Of a stretch of DNA of 64,000 nucleotides, positions 9,029 to 18,564 are shown one piece after another. The notes under the pieces were generated by a model, which was not told the origin of the DNA, made no database searches, and saw only the letters and a list, made by a program, of their open reading frames with translations. This DNA is from Bacteroidales bacterium. GTDB taxonomy: Bacteria; Bacteroidota; Bacteroidia; Bacteroidales; M50B96. The stretch spans positions 43,134 through 107,133 of the forward strand of contig JAIOYV010000009.1 of assembly GCA_021740905.1 (NCBI GenBank), written 5' to 3'. The position numbers and the translations under genes are program-made. Positions within the stretch are counted from its first letter, which is position 1. The number at the start of each line of letters is the position of its first letter.

Positions 9029-11827
9029 ATGGGGCATAATAGATTATTATTCAAAAGCAGAAGGTTTTCGATCATCTTATTCTTTTTAATTTTCATGAGT
9101 AATCTTTCATTCGGACAATCGAACGAAGATTGTATGATGTGTCATGAAGACCCGGAACTCGTATCTGAAAAACCAGGCCCTACAAGATCTGTGTTTGTCA
9201 ATATCAATACATTTATGAACTCAGTGCATAAAGAAGTTGATTGTGTATTGTGCCATTCAGACGCAGATGTCGAAGATTTTCCTCATGCCGAAGATCTTAC
9301 ACCAGTAAATTGTGGTGATTGTCATGATGAGGCAAAGATGCAATACGACAGAGGGATACATGGACAAGCCTTGCAATTAAAAGCATTATATGCACCCACA
9401 TGCAATGAATGTCATGGAACTCATGACATTTTACCAAGTTCATCCCCTAAGTCTCGCACCTATAAAATGAACATCCCTGTTTTATGTGGAAAATGTCACC
9501 GCGAAGGAGCACCAGTTGCGCGTACTTATAAGATAGCGGAACATAATATTCTTGAAAACTATAGCCAGAGTATTCATGGCGAAGGTTTGTTTAAAAAAGG
9601 ATTGATGGTATCAGCAACTTGCAATGATTGCCATGGAAATCACTTGATTTTACCGCATACCAGCCAAAATTCATCCATATCTGTTAGTAATATAGCAAGC
9701 ACTTGTATGAAATGTCATGCTGAGATTGAAAAAGTTCATACAAAAATAATTAAAAAGGAATTGTGGGAAAAAGAGCCAGGTGCGATACCCGCTTGTACTG
9801 ACTGCCATCCACCACATAAAGTCGATGTCCAAAACATAGTAATGACTATTTCCGATAGATCTTGTTTAAAATGTCATGAAAAGGATGATGTTCATAAAAC
9901 AGTGAATGATTCAATCATATCTTTAAAAGTCGATAAAGACGAGCTCGTTGGTACCGTTCACAGAAACATACCCTGTGTAAAATGCCATTCGGATGTAACC
10001 CCACAAATAGAAAGGCCATGTGAAACGGCCTATCAGGTGGACTGCTCAAATTGCCATGCTGAAGTATCAAATCTTTATAATGAAAGTGGACACGGAAAAG
10101 CTCACTTTCGGAAAGAAGAAAATGCACCTTACTGTACGGATTGTCACGGAAAGCACATAGTAAAATCGAGGTATGATGATACTTCTCCATCTTACAGGAC
10201 AAATATCCCAAAGCTATGTGGCGAATGTCATAAAGAAAGTGGTAAAGCCGTTGAAATGACTAATCTAAAAGAAATAGATGCGTATGCCGATTATTCTCGA
10301 AGCATGCATGGCAAAGGCTTATCCGAAAAGGGACTCTTACCCAGTGCAATATGCACCGATTGTCATACATCTCATTTTATTTTGAAAGAATCGGACGAGC
10401 GTTCTTCTGTTTACCGTAAGAATATTCCTGCAACTTGTGCCTCCTGCCACAAAGGAATTTACGATGACTACATTCAAAGCGATCATTCAATATTGAATGA
10501 TGACGATGGACAAAAGTATCCAACATGTGCAGATTGTCATACTGCTCATACAATTTCCGATATTGGACAAGATAAATTTATGAATGAGGTTACTCATCAA
10601 TGTGGTCGATGTCATGAAGATCTTGCAGAAAGCTATTCGGAAACTTACCATGGAAAAGCATACCAGCTTGGATATTCCAAAGCAGCCAAATGTTCCGACT
10701 GTCATGGAGCTCATAGCATTTATGCTTCAAGCAATATTAAATCATCAGTAGGATCAAAAAATATTGTATCTACTTGTCAAAAATGCCACCCTGATGCCAA
10801 TTCAAAATTTACGGGCTATCTTACCCATGCTACACATCACAATAAAACCAAATACCCGATACTATATTATACGTTTTGGGCCATGACCACCTTATTAATG
10901 AGTGTATTTATCTTTTTCGGACTACATTTATTGTTATGGATACCTAAATCTGTTCAAAATATGGTAAAAAGGAGACCACACCATAAGTCATTAGAGGATA
11001 AATATTACGTTCGTCGTTTTACCAAAAGCCAGCGAATTACACATATTTTTGTTATTCTTAGTTTTGTTATGTTGGCTCTTACCGGGATGATGCTAAAGTT
11101 TTCAGGTATGAAATGGGCAAGCTGGCTGGCCGATCTCCTCGGTGGTGTGACGGTAGCAGGTAATATTCATCGCTTTGCAGCAGTAATTACTTTTGGATAT
11201 TTTGTATTCCATCTTGGATCTCTCATTAGAACCAAAATTAAGCAACATATCCCATTGAAAGAGTTTATCTTTGGGAAAAACACCTTAATGTTTAACAAAC
11301 AAGATATTATTGATTTTTGGAATACAGTTAAATGGTTTTTTGGCAAAGGTCCACGACCTCAATATGGCCGCTGGACATATTGGGAAAAATTTGACTACAT
11401 GGCTGTATTTTGGGGTGTAGCTGTAATCGGATTTTCCGGATTAATACTTTGGTTCCCTGAGTTATTTACTAAAATTTTTCCAGGTTGGTTTATTAATGTT
11501 GCTATGATCATTCATAGCGATGAGGCCTTATTAGCTGTTGGTTTTATTTTTACCGTTCACTTTTTTAATACACACCTCCGTCCCGATGCATTCCCTATGG
11601 ATACGGTAATATTTACAGGTCTTGTTCCCTATGCGGAATTTAAACATGATAGGCCTCGCGAATATGAGGAATTGAAAAAGTCCGGCAAACTAAAAAAAGT
11701 TATTCTCAAATTAGACTCTCAGTTTAAATATAGAAGACTTGTAAAGATTTTTGGATTTACAATGCTTTCACTTGGTTTAATAATAATTTTACTCATTATT
11801 TACTCCATGCTATTTGGATATATGTAA
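9029..11827 (+). CDS. 19-haem cytochrome c fused to membrane cytochrome b-like domain
   Basis: 932 residues. Signal/anchor segment at residues 11-30. I count 19 CXXCH motifs between residues 35 and 587 (the first is CMMCH, the last CQKCH), many followed by GxH as in c3-type multihaem proteins. A module of paired CxDCHGxH, NIPxLCGxCH, YSxSxHGxGL and NIxxTCxxCH elements recurs at ~125-230, ~369-475 and, degenerated, ~500-587. From residue ~610 the chain is membranous: [20 protein letters not shown], then several helices with paired His ([41 protein letters not shown]) resembling a cytochrome b561/NrfD-like quinol-interacting di-haem b unit. It is predicted to pass electrons between quinones and a periplasmic haem wire. 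Substrate unknown. Confidence 0.88.
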   Translation: MGHNRLLFKSRRFSIILFFLIFMSNLSFGQSNEDCMMCHEDPELVSEKPGPTRSVFVNINTFMNSVHKEVDCVLCHSDADVEDFPHAEDLTPVNCGDCHDEAKMQYDRGIHGQALQLKALYAPTCNECHGTHDILPSSSPKSRTYKMNIPVLCGKCHREGAPVARTYKIAEHNILENYSQSIHGEGLFKKGLMVSATCNDCHGNHLILPHTSQNSSISVSNIASTCMKCHAEIEKVHTKIIKKELWEKEPGAIPACTDCHPPHKVDVQNIVMTISDRSCLKCHEKDDVHKTVNDSIISLKVDKDELVGTVHRNIPCVKCHSDVTPQIERPCETAYQVDCSNCHAEVSNLYNESGHGKAHFRKEENAPYCTDCHGKHIVKSRYDDTSPSYRTNIPKLCGECHKESGKAVEMTNLKEIDAYADYSRSMHGKGLSEKGLLPSAICTDCHTSHFILKESDERSSVYRKNIPATCASCHKGIYDDYIQSDHSILNDDDGQKYPTCADCHTAHTISDIGQDKFMNEVTHQCGRCHEDLAESYSETYHGKAYQLGYSKAAKCSDCHGAHSIYASSNIKSSVGSKNIVSTCQKCHPDANSKFTGYLTHATHHNKTKYPILYYTFWAMTTLLMSVFIFFGLHLLLWIPKSVQNMVKRRPHHKSLEDKYYVRRFTKSQRITHIFVILSFVMLALTGMMLKFSGMKWASWLADLLGGVTVAGNIHRFAAVITFGYFVFHLGSLIRTKIKQHIPLKEFIFGKNTLMFNKQDIIDFWNTVKWFFGKGPRPQYGRWTYWEKFDYMAVFWGVAVIGFSGLILWFPELFTKIFPGWFINVAMIIHSDEALLAVGFIFTVHFFNTHLRPDAFPMDTVIFTGLVPYAEFKHDRPREYEELKKSGKLKKVILKLDSQFKYRRLVKIFGFTMLSLGLIIILLIIYSMLFGYM

Positions 11828-12138
11828 TCCTTGCCTAACTACTTATTGATCGGGCATTGATTTTTATTCACTGCATAATAAGTTGTAATTTCTTTCAAGA
11901 TCATCAAGGATTTCGTAGAGTGTTGTTGAAACATAAGAATGAGCCGTTGTGATTCTCTTAGTTTATCTCATATATAAAACTTGCTATATATTAAATTCCT
12001 TGTTGTAGAAATCTTGTGGTATTTGCTATTTGGACTATCTCTTTTTTTCAATTCTTTTTACGACCTTTGCAGGCCACTTTTCGAAGTGGTAGTTTGGTAT
12101 TATTTATCTGATTAACAACAATTTTAAATGAGAGGAAA
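11828..12138. other. Spacer with small TTCG-loop hairpin
   Basis: 311 bp without a gene. A six-bp hairpin CCACTT-TTCG-AAGTGG lies at 12074-12089, about 50 nt ahead of the pseudouridine synthase start. It follows a near-consensus -7 box (GACCTTTG, 12062-12069). The hairpin may sit at the 5' end of the transcript. The rest shows no recognisable signal. Confidence 0.35.
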
Positions 12139-13680
12139 ATGGAGGGGAGAAAAAGAATAGGTAAAAGCAGGCCACAGGCAAAGGGGAAAACATTCCATTC
12201 TGATAAGGATAGAAAGAAAGGAGGAAGACCTGGTGACAGGAATTTCAAATCGACAGAAAAAGATCAAAAATATAATAAGAACCGACCTCACGACAAGGAT
12301 AATCAAGAGGCTGGCGAAACCCGCAAATATGGAAACACCGATCGTCGACCGGGGAAACCAGGCTATGGTGAAGGAAGTCGTCGCCCTAAAGATTCGGAAT
12401 ATAAACCTGAGTCGAAGCGTTTCAGGAAAGATGATACAAAGGAAGAAGGTTTCAAAAAAACGTATGGGAATGGCGATCAACCCTTTCGTAAAAGAAGCCA
12501 GAATAATGATGGAGAATATAAAAAAGAAAGTGGTTTTGTTAGGAAACCACGCTTTTCCAGATCGGGCGATGAGTCTGAATCCAGGCCTCAAAGAGAAGGT
12601 GGAGACCGTTCTTTTCGCATGAGGATCAACAAGGAGGAAATGGGCTATCGAAGAGGGGGAGATAGTGAAAGAAAGCCACGCTTTTCAAAATCGGATAATG
12701 AACATGAATCCAAGTTTCAAAGGGGGGGAGAAGAATATCCTCCCAAAAAAAGTATTAGGAAAGAAAAACCATCCTATAAAAAAGAAGGTAGTTTTGATAA
12801 AACACGGTATCCTGAAAGTGGAGAGTCAACTAGATCGAGGCCATTCAAAGGAAAATCGGAGTATCCTGCCAGAAAGGAATCCACTTCAGATTACACAAAG
12901 CCAAAACCATCGTCAGGCAAGCCCAGGGGAAAATCGGACAAACCAAGTGGAACAGTAAGCGACGGTGAAATCAGATTGAATAAGTATATTGCCAATGCGG
13001 GTATTTGCTCTCGCCGGGAGGCAGACGAATACATTGCCTCGGGTGCGGTCACTGTGAATGGTAAAGTGGTTTCCGAACTGGGTTCCAAAGTTAAACCGAC
13101 GGATGTCGTCAACCTCGATGGACTGGTTATAAAGGCAGAAAAGAAAGTTTACATTTTACTGAACAAACCCAAAGATTTTGTTACAACGGTGGATGATCCA
13201 CACGCCACAAAAACGGTGATGGACCTGATTAAACATGCTTGTCCCGAACGGGTTTACCCAGTTGGCCGTCTCGACCGGAATTCAACAGGTGTGTTGCTAT
13301 TTACCAACGATGGCGAGCTGACCAAACGATTGACCCATCCGAAATACATGAAACGGAAAATTTATCATATCCACATTGATAAAAACCTAAGCAAGGCGGA
13401 TATGCAAAAACTGGTTGATGGAGTTGAACTCGAAGATGGTCTGGCCCAGGCCGATGTGGTTAGTTTCCCCGACGAAACCGACAAAAAGCAGGTAGGCATA
13501 GAAATCCACTCGGGAAGGAACCGGATTATCAGGCGCATGTTCGAAACGATAGGTTACACAGTGTTGAAACTCGACAGGGTGTATTTTGCCGGATTGACAA
13601 AAAAGAATGTGCCACGGGGAAAATGGCGTTTCCTCACCGAGAAAGAGGTCAATTTGTTGATGATGAATGCTTTTTCGTAA
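12139..13680 (+). CDS. rluB: Pseudouridine synthase, RsuA/RluB type, with long basic N-terminal extension
   Basis: 513 residues. The C-terminal ~235 residues are a complete enzyme: S4 RNA-binding domain from ~277 (RLNKYIANAGICSRREADEY), then the catalytic domain with GRLDRNSTGVLLFTNDG, whose Asp (~378) is the nucleophile, and the RNRIIRRMFE motif. The product makes pseudouridine in 23S (RluB) or 16S rRNA; the long form common in Bacteroidota is usually called RluB. The first ~276 residues are low-complexity K/R/G/S/E/D with loose repeats (RKPRFSRSGDESESRPQ and RKPRFSKSDNEHESKFQ). They are likely disordered and RNA-binding. The ATG at 12139 is the first in frame. Confidence 0.9.
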   Translation: MEGRKRIGKSRPQAKGKTFHSDKDRKKGGRPGDRNFKSTEKDQKYNKNRPHDKDNQEAGETRKYGNTDRRPGKPGYGEGSRRPKDSEYKPESKRFRKDDTKEEGFKKTYGNGDQPFRKRSQNNDGEYKKESGFVRKPRFSRSGDESESRPQREGGDRSFRMRINKEEMGYRRGGDSERKPRFSKSDNEHESKFQRGGEEYPPKKSIRKEKPSYKKEGSFDKTRYPESGESTRSRPFKGKSEYPARKESTSDYTKPKPSSGKPRGKSDKPSGTVSDGEIRLNKYIANAGICSRREADEYIASGAVTVNGKVVSELGSKVKPTDVVNLDGLVIKAEKKVYILLNKPKDFVTTVDDPHATKTVMDLIKHACPERVYPVGRLDRNSTGVLLFTNDGELTKRLTHPKYMKRKIYHIHIDKNLSKADMQKLVDGVELEDGLAQADVVSFPDETDKKQVGIEIHSGRNRIIRRMFETIGYTVLKLDRVYFAGLTKKNVPRGKWRFLTEKEVNLLMMNAFS

Positions 13681-13835
13681 TTGGTTTCGAGTTTCGATTT
13701 TGGGTTTCATGGCCATAAGTGGTCTAATTTCCAATAAACTTAGCTACGAAGACAAGCCCTTCCTTGTTTTTGGAAGGATTGGGATGGATAAAAGGATGTA
13801 TGTGGGTTTCGGGTTTTGAGAAGTGCTCAATGGTT

Positions 13836-13897
13836 GAGAACTTTCCAACTTTAAACTTCTCAACTTTGAACTCTTCAACATTGAACTTTTCAACTCG
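13836..13897. repeat. AACTTTTCAACT-family spacer repeat, copy 1
   Basis: Five loose tandem words of the type CAACTTTGAACTCTTCAACATT lie just upstream of the TPR gene promoter. Related words occur at 41431-41474, 45445-45490 and 45669-45799. Confidence 0.6.
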
Positions 13898-13922
13898 CTC
13901 CCTGTTGTTTTATGGAAAATTG

Positions 13923-13930
13923 TATCTTTG
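13923..13930 (+). promoter_or_regulatory. -7 element of the TPR protein gene
   Basis: TATCTTTG is an exact TAnnTTTG match. A TTG at 13905-13907 is only 15 nt upstream, shorter than usual. The predicted start near 13937 lies downstream of a possible earlier ATG at 13912, which argues for translation from 13978. Confidence 0.5.
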
Positions 13931-13977
13931 AACTGATTTTATTAACAGACAAATTAATATCAAAAAAGGAAAGAATT

Positions 13978-14664
13978 ATGCGAAGGATCTTATTTATCGT
14001 TGCCGCTTTAATAGCATTTAGCCCTGTTTTTGCACAAGAAGTAAAAACAGCCGATGATTATATTAGAGAAGGAAAAACGGCCTACGAATCAAAGGACTAT
14101 AAAACTGCTTATGAGGCGTTTTATCAGGCAATTGTAGAAAACAAAAAAGCCAACGTAGTGGATACTGCCTTGTATTACAATACGGGATACTGTGCCTATA
14201 AAAGTAAAAATTATGCCGAGGCCGGAAAATTATTCAACCGGGCTATTCAGTTAGATTATAAAAAAGACAAAGCCTATTTATTTGCCGCGAATTCCTTTAA
14301 GAAGGCTGGAAACGAAGAAGAACTCGAAAGGGTATTGATTGCGGGATTAGCCGATTATCCTGATAATGATAAGCTCCAAAAAATGCAGTCGATCGAAGTG
14401 TATAAAAAAGGGCTTCAATATTATAATGAGGCATCTCAGCATAGTCAGGCAGCTGCAACTATGGTTGAGTCGGATCCTGAAAGGTATAAAGTAGAAAAAG
14501 CGGAATCAGAAAAATATTACAAAGAGGCGATGCCCTATTTGGAGCAGGCATTCCAATTAGATCCCTCGCTAGAAAATTTGATAGAAGCCTTAACAGGTGT
14601 TTACGAAGGACTTGGCATGGAAGAAAAAGCCAACAAAATGCGTAGCATGGAGGTGGAGGAATAG
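13978..14664 (+). CDS. Periplasmic tetratricopeptide-repeat protein
   Basis: 228 residues from the chosen ATG, which gives a clean signal peptide (MRRILFIVAALIAFSPVFAQ). The frame stays open to 13912, but that start would bury the signal and lies ahead of the predicted transcript start. The mature chain contains TPR-like helices: AYESKDYKTAYEAFYQAI, ALYYNTGYCAYKSKNYAEAG and YYKEAMPYLEQAFQLDPS. TPR proteins are scaffolds; no enzymatic domain is visible. The gene stands alone between a repeat-rich spacer and a leftward ABC gene, so no partner is indicated. Confidence 0.8.
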   Translation: MRRILFIVAALIAFSPVFAQEVKTADDYIREGKTAYESKDYKTAYEAFYQAIVENKKANVVDTALYYNTGYCAYKSKNYAEAGKLFNRAIQLDYKKDKAYLFAANSFKKAGNEEELERVLIAGLADYPDNDKLQKMQSIEVYKKGLQYYNEASQHSQAAATMVESDPERYKVEKAESEKYYKEAMPYLEQAFQLDPSLENLIEALTGVYEGLGMEEKANKMRSMEVEE

Positions 14665-14665
14665 T

Positions 14666-14984
14666 CATTCGCTTCGCATCACTCGATGATCATTCGATAG
14701 TCATTCAGTAGTCATTCAGTAGTCATTCAGTAGTCATTCAATGACGCGCAGCAAATGACAATCAATGACACGTAGTGAATGACAACCTAATGACGCGCAG
14801 CGAATGACAACCTAATGACGCGCAGCGAATGACAACCTAATGACGCGAAGCGAATGACAATCGAATGACGCGAAGCAAATGACAACCGAATGACGCGAAG
14901 CAAATGACAACCGAATGACGCGAAGCAAATGACAATTGAATGACGCGAAGCAAATGACGTGCGTAGCACTAATGACGGCGAAGC
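14666..14984. repeat. 25-bp tandem repeat array with inverted flank
   Basis: From ~14741 to ~14960 a 25-bp unit (ATGACGCGAAGCAAATGACA plus ACCGA) repeats about nine times, with starts at 14742, 14766, 14791, 14816, 14841, 14866, 14891, 14916 and 14941. The left flank (14666-14740) holds four 11-bp TAGTCATTCAG words and TCATTCGCTTCGC, the reverse complement of part of the unit. The block fills the whole gap between two convergent genes and abuts the stop codon of the ABC gene. Confidence 0.9.
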
Positions 14985-15647
14985 CTAATCGGCAATAAGC
15001 CCGTCGCGTAATCGAATAGTGCGGCCTGTCATAGCTGCAATGTCGTGTTCATGGGTGACTATCAAAATGGTGATTCCCTCTTGATTGATTTCTTTAAAGA
15101 GTTGAAGCACATCGTACGAAGTTTCAGTGTCGAGCGCGCCTGTTGGTTCGTCGGCGAGTATAACCTTGGGTTTGGTAATCATCGATCGGGCTATGGCAAT
15201 CCGCTGCTTTTGCCCCCCCGACAATTCTCCAGGGAAATGTTCGGCCCATTCCGTGAGCTGCATCCTTTCCAATAATTCCATGGCTTTGAGGTTCCTCTTT
15301 TTCCTGCTCATTTTTTGGTAATACAGGGGCAGGGCTACATTCTCCATCGCATTTTTAAAATTGATCAAGTTGAATGATTGGAACACAAAACCCAACATCT
15401 GGTTCCGGTAGAATGCCGAATCCTTTTCGCTCAGGTTGTGCATGAGTTTGCCATCGAGGAAATACTTACCGGTATCGTAGCCATCGAGGATACCGATAAT
15501 ATTCAACAGGGTTGATTTCCCCGAGCCCGACGAACCCATAATGGATACGAATTCCCCCTTTTCAATAGTAAGGTCGATGCCTTTCAGCACATGGAGCTTA
15601 TTGCTTCCGGTTACATAGCTTTTGTTGATTTCTTCTAGTTTTATCAT
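14985..15647 (-). CDS. ABC transporter ATP-binding protein, MacB/LolD type
   Basis: 220 residues from the ATG at 15647 (MIKLEEINKSY), which is the family's normal start; an upstream in-frame extension to 15701 is unlikely. Walker A GSSGSGKST, Q-loop FVFQSFNLI, signature LSGGQKQR, Walker B VILADEPTGALD and the H-loop VTHEHD are all intact. The closest family is the MacB/LolD (FtsE-like) group, which drives lipoprotein release, mechanotransmission or peptide/macrolide efflux. No permease gene is adjacent, which is unusual. An adaptor/TolC pair lies 28 kb away at 42579-45371 and might complete a pump. The 3' end meets the tandem repeat array. Confidence 0.92.
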   Translation of the reverse strand: MIKLEEINKSYVTGSNKLHVLKGIDLTIEKGEFVSIMGSSGSGKSTLLNIIGILDGYDTGKYFLDGKLMHNLSEKDSAFYRNQMLGFVFQSFNLINFKNAMENVALPLYYQKMSRKKRNLKAMELLERMQLTEWAEHFPGELSGGQKQRIAIARSMITKPKVILADEPTGALDTETSYDVLQLFKEINQEGITILIVTHEHDIAAMTGRTIRLRDGLIAD

Positions 15648-15953
15648 GGCCCGAGGTTTATTGAATTGATGATCTTTTAAAAAATGTAAACTATACGGCA
15701 AAGATGGAATTTTATTTCTTTTTAGGCTTTTTTCATTATAAGGTTTTTTCGGAGTATGTATAATTTGGGAATTGAAAAATACCGCTATGTTGCTCTACGT
15801 AAGGGGTTCTTCATTTACCATTGGGATTTGTTGAAGATCTGAGTTTGCGAATGATTTTGCAAATAGTACAAATAGGATGAGGTCTGATTTATCCACCGAG
15901 GCTTTATAGTAGGCTGGCTCCAACACTCCATCTCCCCCTCACTCCATCTTTTG
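15648..15953. other. Spacer with CTCCATC-type simple words
   Basis: 306 bp without a gene. The right end (15909-15945) carries CTCCAACACTCCATC and CTCACTCCATC words, which also appear near 31540-31560, 31790-31825 and 37173-37200. No terminator or promoter was recognised. Confidence 0.4.
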
Positions 15954-16742
15954 TCATTCGCCTGATGCAATCCTATCACTATTGTTCACCACCTCATTCG
16001 ACTCTTCCTGGATATTATCTTTATAAATAAAAATCAAATTATGATAAAAGTGCATCGAGGCGATCTTTTTGTCGAAATAGGTTTGAACGTAACCTGGCTT
16101 GATAAACTCCTTGTTGTTCATCGAATCGGTCAGGCTTTTAAAAAAGTTCATCATGGTGTTTGGGTTGTCCAAATCGTCGCTGTCGCCACCAAAATCCTTC
16201 CAATACGAAGTTTGTGTGTCTTCGATCACATAAATCCCTCCGTCCTTAAGTTTAGGGAACAATAACTTGAATGTTTCGATAACATGCGCGTTGATATGGC
16301 TTCCATCATCAATAATAATGTCGAGTTCGCCAATCTCATTGCAAACTTTGGCGAGGAATTCTTTATCGACCTGGCTACCTTGAAAAATTTTGATCCGTTT
16401 CTCCTGAAGAGCTGACTTATCACAGATATCAATTGAGAAAATTTTTCCAAAGGGAAAATACTTTTTCCACATCCGTAATGAATGTGCCCCATCAAAGGGA
16501 TCGTCCCAGCCCCCGGCGCCGATTTCAAGTAAATTGATGCTGCGCAATTTGAATTTTCTAAAATGAGATCGATAATGAAGGGTATAGAAATGCTTGCCCA
16601 CCTTATCGGTTTTATAAATTTTACCAAGCTTACTTAAGTTTAACCCAAGCCCGATTGCGCGTAAATCATCAACAAAATTCTGTAATTTATTTTTCGACTG
16701 ATTGGATAATTTCTTTACTATGACTTCTTTCGCTTTAATCAT
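15954..16742 (-). CDS. Class I SAM-dependent methyltransferase, MycE/demethylmacrocin-like
   Basis: 262 residues. SAM-binding motif I is LLEIGAGGWDDP. It is followed by SLRMWKKYFPFGKIFSIDIC, the DIIIDDGSHINAHVIETF segment and DGGIYVIEDTQTSYW. That series is typical of the macrolide-sugar O-methyltransferase-like family (MycE/TylE type), which also occurs in surface-glycan loci (family knowledge). The acidic IDDGSH motif would bind the metal used in catalysis. No glycan genes adjoin it, so the acceptor is unknown. The ATG at 16742 starts the chain about 80 residues ahead of motif I. Confidence 0.8.
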   Translation of the reverse strand: MIKAKEVIVKKLSNQSKNKLQNFVDDLRAIGLGLNLSKLGKIYKTDKVGKHFYTLHYRSHFRKFKLRSINLLEIGAGGWDDPFDGAHSLRMWKKYFPFGKIFSIDICDKSALQEKRIKIFQGSQVDKEFLAKVCNEIGELDIIIDDGSHINAHVIETFKLLFPKLKDGGIYVIEDTQTSYWKDFGGDSDDLDNPNTMMNFFKSLTDSMNNKEFIKPGYVQTYFDKKIASMHFYHNLIFIYKDNIQEESNEVVNNSDRIASGE

Positions 16743-17102
16743 TTTATTATAAATTACACTCGATCAACAAATCAACGCCGGGCTCATATTATTCGGTTAA
16801 CCTTTCTATTCCTCAACTCATTGATGGTGTGTAAAGATAGGGGATTTTTACAAGCCGCTTTGTTTCTCGTCAAAAAAGTTGACCAATGTATTAGTTTTCC
16901 AGATGAAATAAAAAAATATTTCCATCTAAATGTTGTTAGTCAGAATTTGGAAAGAAAATAATTCCAACAGACTAATTCTCGGAGAGCAACTATTTCCGAT
17001 CTTTTGCCATCAATAAAAATCGTAAACTGAACGATAAATTGTATAAGGGTATTTTGACTTTCAAATTAATTCTTGCTTTCTAATCAATTAAAAAGTAAAA
17101 CT
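16743..17102. other. Gene-free divergent spacer
   Basis: 360 bp between a leftward methyltransferase and a rightward outer-membrane protein gene. There is an imperfect hairpin, AGATGAAATA with TATTTCCATCT, at 16900-16927. No consensus promoter pair is visible. Confidence 0.35.
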
Positions 17103-17882
17103 ATGTATAAAACAATTATTTGTATCTTATTACTGGGGCTTTTACTATCGAAAGCCCGCTCTCTGCATGGACAAGAAGATAGGGTCAGGTTTATCGGTGT
17201 GGAATCGGGGATCGATTTTCAAATTTGCGAGTCAACCGAATATGATTTTATACGGGGCGATGTAGATGTTTCTATGTATGGATTAAATGATGGGGCAAAT
17301 AACCTAACTCTGTCTTTACAGAATTGGTACATAGGCACTAAAGCCGAAATCAGGACAAAAAACAACCGGTTTGGTTTGTCGACCGGAGTGCGGTTTTCTC
17401 AAATCACAAGCTCCATGAGCAAATCGACGGGCTGGTCGGGGACTGCTGATTTCTTTTATATCCTGAACAAACAGGAAGGGACAAGTACCGAGTATCTTAG
17501 GGTAAAGGAGATCAATCAGGTTTCAAATTATTTGGGCATACCTGTCGAGATTAAATTCTATCCTACTAAACCCTACTTTGTTCGTTTTTTTATAAAAGGG
17601 GCAGCCCTAATCAGTGGCCGTTTGAACACCTCGAACAATGTGGTTTTTTATTCTGATGAAATGAATCCCTATCAAAACGATGTGATCAATAAGTTTGACG
17701 AGCCAAAGTTTTTTTTAGGTATGGTGCATGGTTCGGTTGGGATTAAATTTGGGCATGAAGATAATATAAACCTAAGCCTCGAAGCGGCGACGCCTTCAAT
17801 AATATTCACCGAGAACTCATCCAGCCTTCTGAAACCTATGTTTGGAGGAGGGCTTCAATTAAATATTCTGATACCTTTTTAA
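17103..17882 (+). CDS. Outer-membrane beta-barrel protein (PorT-like)
   Basis: 260 residues from the ATG at 17103, which begins a signal peptide (MYKTIICILLLGLLLSKARS, HGQ). The open frame extends to 17073, but that would place ten polar residues ahead of the signal. The chain shows alternating amphipathic strands (IGTKAEIRTKNNRFGLSTGV, EIKFYPTKPYFVRFFIKGAA) and ends in a hydrophobic barrel-type strand (LQLNILIPF). I infer an 8- to 10-stranded barrel of the Bacteroidota porin-family type. The next gene encodes a lipoprotein 10 nt downstream, and they probably form one transcript. Confidence 0.65.
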   Translation: MYKTIICILLLGLLLSKARSLHGQEDRVRFIGVESGIDFQICESTEYDFIRGDVDVSMYGLNDGANNLTLSLQNWYIGTKAEIRTKNNRFGLSTGVRFSQITSSMSKSTGWSGTADFFYILNKQEGTSTEYLRVKEINQVSNYLGIPVEIKFYPTKPYFVRFFIKGAALISGRLNTSNNVVFYSDEMNPYQNDVINKFDEPKFFLGMVHGSVGIKFGHEDNINLSLEAATPSIIFTENSSSLLKPMFGGGLQLNILIPF

Positions 17883-17892
17883 ATATTGAATT

Positions 17893-18498
17893 ATGAAAAA
17901 TATATTTCTAATTTCGCTTGCATCCGTGTTGCTGCTTTCGGCTTGTAGCAATGAAATGGAATTACAAAAATCGGTTTTTGTTTCGGATATGCAATTTCCG
18001 GGCTTGCCCGAATATTCCGAGTGGGGCTATAATACTTTTGGTGGATACTACGACAGGGAAATATTTGTGTCAAACGACTATGAGGTGCCCATGAAAGTAA
18101 TCGTGAAGGATGGTGCCACTACCTTTTCCTTTAATGGCCAAATGGGCGATTATAGCTATTACTATTCAAGCGATGAAATGTCCATGGAAATTACCCTGCC
18201 CAATTTTTCGCCCGATGCTTTTTCCGACTTAATCACCTTGGACGAAACTGTAATTGATTTAAAGCAATCGGGTTGCCATGTCGATTTTAAAATAAATGGA
18301 TACGAACGCCAGGCCACCATCATCAATGGCAATCTCGAATTTAAAAGAGCTCAAAATCTATCAGTTGACAAACAACAGGTTGAAGTAATACTTTCGGGAT
18401 ATTTCCAATTTCAGGTACTGGTAAATGACGATCCAATATCGATAAACAATGGTCGGTTTGATGTTGGGGTAGGGCCAACCAATTTTTTCGCCTACTAG
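17893..18498 (+). CDS. Hypothetical lipoprotein
   Basis: 201 residues. The N-terminus MKNIFLISLASVLLLSACSN has a lipobox (LSAC), so Cys18 should be lipidated. The remainder is acidic and aromatic with predicted beta strands (WGYNTFGGYYDREIFVSND, MGDYSYYYSSDEMSMEI) and no motif I recognise. It follows the barrel protein by 10 nt, suggesting a two-gene operon in which the lipoprotein may associate with the barrel at the outer membrane. Confidence 0.7.
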   Translation: MKNIFLISLASVLLLSACSNEMELQKSVFVSDMQFPGLPEYSEWGYNTFGGYYDREIFVSNDYEVPMKVIVKDGATTFSFNGQMGDYSYYYSSDEMSMEITLPNFSPDAFSDLITLDETVIDLKQSGCHVDFKINGYERQATIINGNLEFKRAQNLSVDKQQVEVILSGYFQFQVLVNDDPISINNGRFDVGVGPTNFFAY

Positions 18499-18564
18499 TA
18501 CTAAGACTTAGCTTCCACTTGAATTTTAGATGAAATGACATTCCATTTTCATCAACAGAAGCAA

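Noticed and set aside
13912..13977. Earlier ATG for the TPR protein
   Set aside because: It precedes the predicted transcript start and would put a non-signal stretch ahead of a clean signal peptide.
14742..14965. 25-bp regularly spaced repeats suggestive of a CRISPR array
   Set aside because: Units are contiguous with no spacers of different sequence between them, and no cas genes are in the window.
14787..14969. 60-codon leftward ORF across the tandem array
   Set aside because: It is a by-product of the in-frame 25-bp array, with no start context or homologous pattern.
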